A DNA stretch of 8,589 nt from NCBI GenBank assembly GCA_029940715.1, contig JAPYTU010000058.1, positions 1-8,589 of the forward strand, given 5' to 3'. A program made the translations under genes and the position numbers. This document shows positions 6,150 to 8,589 of this stretch, piece after piece. The stretch comes from Cytophagales bacterium. Lineage in GTDB: Bacteria > Bacteroidota > Bacteroidia > Cytophagales > MED-G16. Under the pieces are notes generated by a model, which was not told the origin of the DNA, did not search any database, and saw nothing but the letters and a program-made list of their open reading frames with translations. Every line of letters starts with the position of its first letter. Positions within the stretch are counted from its first letter, which is position 1.

Positions 6150-7196
6150 TTAGAGCGAAGACATATCTATAACGAATCTAAACCTAATATCTTTATTAAT
6201 TATTCTTTCAAATGCTTCATTAATTTTAGATATTGGAATCATTTCAACCTCAGGATATATATTATTTTCATTGCAATAATTTATCATTTCTTGAGTTTCG
6301 ACTATACTTCCAATAGATGACCCAATAATTCCTTTTCTTTTATCAATTAATGAAAAACTTGAAATAGCATGAGGTTCCATTGGCAATCCAACAGTCATTA
6401 TTCTGCCATCAGTTTTTAATAAAGAAAAAACCTGTGCCATATCCCTATTTGCAGATACAGTATCCAGAATATAATGGCAAGAGTTTTGAGCCTTAATTAA
6501 TTGTTCTTTGTCGTTAACATTGACAAAGTTATGTGCTCCCATATTAATAGCATCTTGTTTTTTTGATTCTGAAGTACTAAAAATAGTAACTTCAGCTCCC
6601 ATAGAAGAAGCAAATTTAACTCCCATGTGACCAAGTCCTCCAAAACCAGTTACACCCACCTTATGTCCTTGTCCAACATTTAAATATCTAAGTGGAGAAT
6701 AGGTTGTTATTCCTGCACATAAAAGAGGCGCTGCCTTCTCTTTTATCATCCCTTTAGGGATTCCAATAACATAGCTCTCTTTTACAACAATTTTTTTTGA
6801 ATAACCACCATAGGTAATTGTAGTAGTTCCATATTCATATGAATTATAAGTAAGAACTACTCCTTTCTCACAATAATGATCCATACTATCATTGCAATTA
6901 TCACATTTACCACAAGAGTCTACATAAACACCAACACCTACTGAATCTCCTATTTTAAATTTAGAAACAGAGTTCCCTATAGACTCAACAACTCCAATAA
7001 TTTCATGTCCAGGAACCATAGGAAAAATCGAAGTATTATGCCATTCATTTCTAGCCATATGTATATCAGAATGACAAACACCACAATATTCTATTTTAAT
7101 CAAAACATCCTCACTATTGCATTCTCTTCTAATTATATTATAAGGTTCTAATGGAGTTTTTTCAGATAATGCAGCGTATGATTTAACTTTGCTCAT
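6150..7196 (-). CDS. Zinc-dependent alcohol/aldehyde dehydrogenase, YahK/CAD type, probably NADP-dependent
   Basis: This medium-chain dehydrogenase interconverts alcohols and aldehydes in the cytoplasm. I start it at the ATG at 7196 (348 residues), because the only further upstream start in frame is a TTG at 7205 without a ribosome-binding site; E. coli YahK begins at the same point. Numbered from that TTG, the catalytic zinc ligands are Cys44 (CGVCHSD), His67 (PGHE) and Cys163 (LLCAG). The structural zinc ligands are Cys98, Cys101, Cys104 and Cys112. The Rossmann motif GFGGLG is at 187-192, and the following FSTSESKK resembles NADP-binding members. The length is typical of the family and no key residue is missing. 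It lies on the same strand as the kor operon, 166 bp upstream of it, but nothing suggests a shared pathway. It is divergent from the outer-membrane protein gene. The physiological substrate is unknown. Confidence 0.93.
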   Translation of the reverse strand: MSKVKSYAALSEKTPLEPYNIIRRECNSEDVLIKIEYCGVCHSDIHMARNEWHNTSIFPMVPGHEIIGVVESIGNSVSKFKIGDSVGVGVYVDSCGKCDNCNDSMDHYCEKGVVLTYNSYEYGTTTITYGGYSKKIVVKESYVIGIPKGMIKEKAAPLLCAGITTYSPLRYLNVGQGHKVGVTGFGGLGHMGVKFASSMGAEVTIFSTSESKKQDAINMGAHNFVNVNDKEQLIKAQNSCHYILDTVSANRDMAQVFSLLKTDGRIMTVGLPMEPHAISSFSLIDKRKGIIGSSIGSIVETQEMINYCNENNIYPEVEMIPISKINEAFERIINKDIRFRFVIDMSSL

Positions 7197-7227
7197 AAAT
7201 TCCAATTTAGTTGATTTATTAATTTAT

Positions 7228-7235
7228 CAAATATC
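7228..7235 (-). promoter_or_regulatory. Possible Bacteroidota-type -7 element for the alcohol dehydrogenase gene
   Basis: The - strand reads GATATTTG, 7 of 8 matches to TAnnTTTG, about 31 nt before the chosen ATG. The 55-bp divergent spacer must also hold the promoter of the outer-membrane protein gene, for which I see no clear consensus. Tentative in AT-rich DNA. Confidence 0.25.
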
Positions 7236-7251
7236 ATTTAAATAAAAGAAA

Positions 7252-7965
7252 ATGAATAGATTATTAATTTTAATTCTAACACTTTTTATATCCGATTATG
7301 CATTTTCTCAGATTTCAACAGACAGGCCAGATCAAACTGAATCTTCTTTAGTTCTTCCCAAAGGGACAATACAAATTGAAAGCGGATTCGTAAGCAAAAA
7401 AAATGAATTAATATTTCCAAATACATTATTTAGAATAGGGATATCTAAAAAATTTGAATTTAGAATTAACACAAACTATAAATTTAAAACTAATAAAAAT
7501 GAAAATAAAATTTCCTATTTTTCTGATTTAGAAATAGGAACAAAAATTCAAATTTATAGCTCTGAAACTTCTAAAACTAGCATTGCATTTCTTACACATT
7601 TATCTATTCCATCAGCAAATAAATATTATTCAAATAATACAACTGGCCTGCTCAGTAGAATATTAATTTCTCACGAATTAAATAATAATTTTGGTATAGG
7701 ATATAATATAGGATATGATAAATTTAAAGATGAAGAAGGGACTATCGTCTATACAGTAGCTCTTGGAAAAGGAATTAATAATTGGGGTATTTATTGTGAA
7801 TTATATGGAAATATAAGTGATTCTCAATCAGATTTATATTTTGATGGAGGTTTAGTTTATCTATTAAAAAATAATTTACAACTTGACGTTTCATATGGTT
7901 CGGGTATAAATAACACATCAAATTATTTTTCTGCAGGTGTGAGCTGGGCTTTTAATCTTTTTTAG
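7252..7965 (+). CDS. Outer-membrane beta-barrel protein, 'MetA-pathway of phenol degradation'/transporter-like family
   Basis: This 237-residue protein has a signal peptide at ~1-19: MNR, a hydrophobic LLILILTLFI core, then AFSQ with probable cleavage before Gln20. The mature protein opens with TDRPDQTESS (23-32) and LPKGTIQIESGF, the hallmark start of the Phenol_MetA_deg (PF13557-like) family. The rest alternates short polar and aromatic strands, and the chain ends SWAFNLF with a terminal Phe, as in outer-membrane barrels recognised by the BAM machinery. The family name is historical; no aromatic-degradation genes are nearby and the cargo, if any, is unknown. The gene is divergent from the alcohol dehydrogenase, with a 55-bp spacer, and its last 14 bases overlap the 3' end of the convergent thymidine kinase gene. 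Location is well supported, function is not. Confidence 0.8.
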   Translation: MNRLLILILTLFISDYAFSQISTDRPDQTESSLVLPKGTIQIESGFVSKKNELIFPNTLFRIGISKKFEFRINTNYKFKTNKNENKISYFSDLEIGTKIQIYSSETSKTSIAFLTHLSIPSANKYYSNNTTGLLSRILISHELNNNFGIGYNIGYDKFKDEEGTIVYTVALGKGINNWGIYCELYGNISDSQSDLYFDGGLVYLLKNNLQLDVSYGSGINNTSNYFSAGVSWAFNLF

Positions 7966-8548
7966 ATTGCAATAAATTATTTAATCTATTAAATGCTTTT
8001 CTGCTAAGAGCTTCATATTTTTTGACATCACCTAATAAAATTAACTCATCATTATCAACAATCCTGTGAGTATAACTAGCCATTTTTCCAGTTTTAGTAC
8101 AAACGGCATGAACTTTTGTTACATATTCAGCAATAGCTAAAAGATATGGTATTGGACCAAAAGGTTTTCCCTGATAATCCATATCAAGTCCAGCCACTAT
8201 AACACGTTTTCCAGAGTTAGCTAACTCGTTACAAACATCCACTATAGTATCATCAAAAAATTGTGCTTCATCAATACCAACTACATCAATATTTTTAGAA
8301 AGTTTAATTATTTTACTAGGATTATTGACGGGTTTAGATTTAATAGAATTAGCATCATGAGATGTAACTTTCTTTTTACTATATCTAGTATCATCCTTTG
8401 GTTTAAATACTTTTGCTTTTTGTTTAGCTAATTTAACTCTTCTTATTCTTCTTATTAATTCTTCCGTTTTTCCTGAAAACATTGAACCACAGATTACTTC
8501 AATCCATCCAGTTTTATCAGATTTATTAACAGATCTTTCTAAAAACAT
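7952..8548 (-). CDS. tdk: Thymidine kinase (TK1-like)
   Basis: This enzyme transfers phosphate from ATP to thymidine in the dTMP salvage pathway, in the cytoplasm. The 198-residue length is normal for the type II (TK1-like) family. The Walker A loop GSMFSGKT is at 21-28, the Mg-binding/catalytic segment DEAQFF at 93-98 (Glu94 the probable base) and AGLDMDYQGKPFG at 119-131. The lasso region runs from ~150 to 185. In E. coli-type enzymes it holds four zinc-binding cysteines; here only Cys150 remains (CTKTG instead of CxxCG) and the second pair is absent. I recall the same substitution in other Bacteroidota enzymes, so it is probably a lineage trait. The ATG at 8548 places the expected GWIEVICGSMF segment at 14-24, as in relatives. 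The gene converges with the outer-membrane protein gene, and the 41 bp upstream show no clear promoter. Confidence 0.95.
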   Translation of the reverse strand: MFLERSVNKSDKTGWIEVICGSMFSGKTEELIRRIRRVKLAKQKAKVFKPKDDTRYSKKKVTSHDANSIKSKPVNNPSKIIKLSKNIDVVGIDEAQFFDDTIVDVCNELANSGKRVIVAGLDMDYQGKPFGPIPYLLAIAEYVTKVHAVCTKTGKMASYTHRIVDNDELILLGDVKKYEALSRKAFNRLNNLLQSKKD

Positions 8549-8589
8549 AACTTGTATTTTTATAAATATAAATAATCTTTAATAAGAGT

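Overview
The window is AT-rich and looks like Bacteroidota, most likely a marine flavobacterial-type genome. The evidence is the outer-membrane beta-barrel protein with a signal peptide ending FSQ, a thymidine kinase of the kind I associate with Bacteroidota (lid motif CTKTG), an S9/DPP-IV-like peptidase, tight packing, and mostly weak Shine-Dalgarno sequences. There is no rRNA, tRNA, CRISPR array or intact mobile element, and no gene-free stretch longer than about 170 bases.

Layout: (1) 1-1038 (+), the C-terminal part of a DPP-IV-like serine peptidase whose start lies outside the window. (2) 1044-5983 (-), a tightly packed three-gene operon. In transcription order it encodes a GltD-like FAD/Fe-S oxidoreductase with two C-terminal 4Fe-4S clusters, then the gamma-alpha fused subunit and the beta subunit of a 2-oxoacid:ferredoxin oxidoreductase (KorA and KorB). 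(3) 5984-6149, the largest non-coding stretch, with four copies of an 11-bp palindrome (TGTA-N3-TACA) at start-to-start spacings of 61, 25 and 61 bp; a sigma70-like promoter sits between the two copies nearest the operon. (4) 6150-7196 (-), a YahK/CAD-type zinc alcohol dehydrogenase. (5) 7252-7965 (+), an outer-membrane beta-barrel protein. (6) 7952-8548 (-), thymidine kinase, overlapping its convergent neighbour by 14 bp.

The three operon products plausibly form one enzyme system. KorAB oxidises a 2-oxoacid (probably 2-oxoglutarate) with CoA, or runs in reverse as a carboxylase. The GltD-like protein carries the ferredoxin-like clusters and an FAD/NAD(P) module that could link the reaction to the NAD(P)H pool.

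The most unusual observation is that the first ~65 residues of the GltD-like protein do not belong to that family. They resemble the small N-terminal domain (DUF6538-type) of tyrosine site-specific recombinases. Directly upstream lie the four spaced palindromes and a promoter of proteobacterial rather than Bacteroidota style. My interpretation is that the 5' end of an integrase gene, with its control or attachment region, became fused in frame to a metabolic operon. This could be a scar of horizontal transfer, or it could have given the operon a new promoter and operator system.
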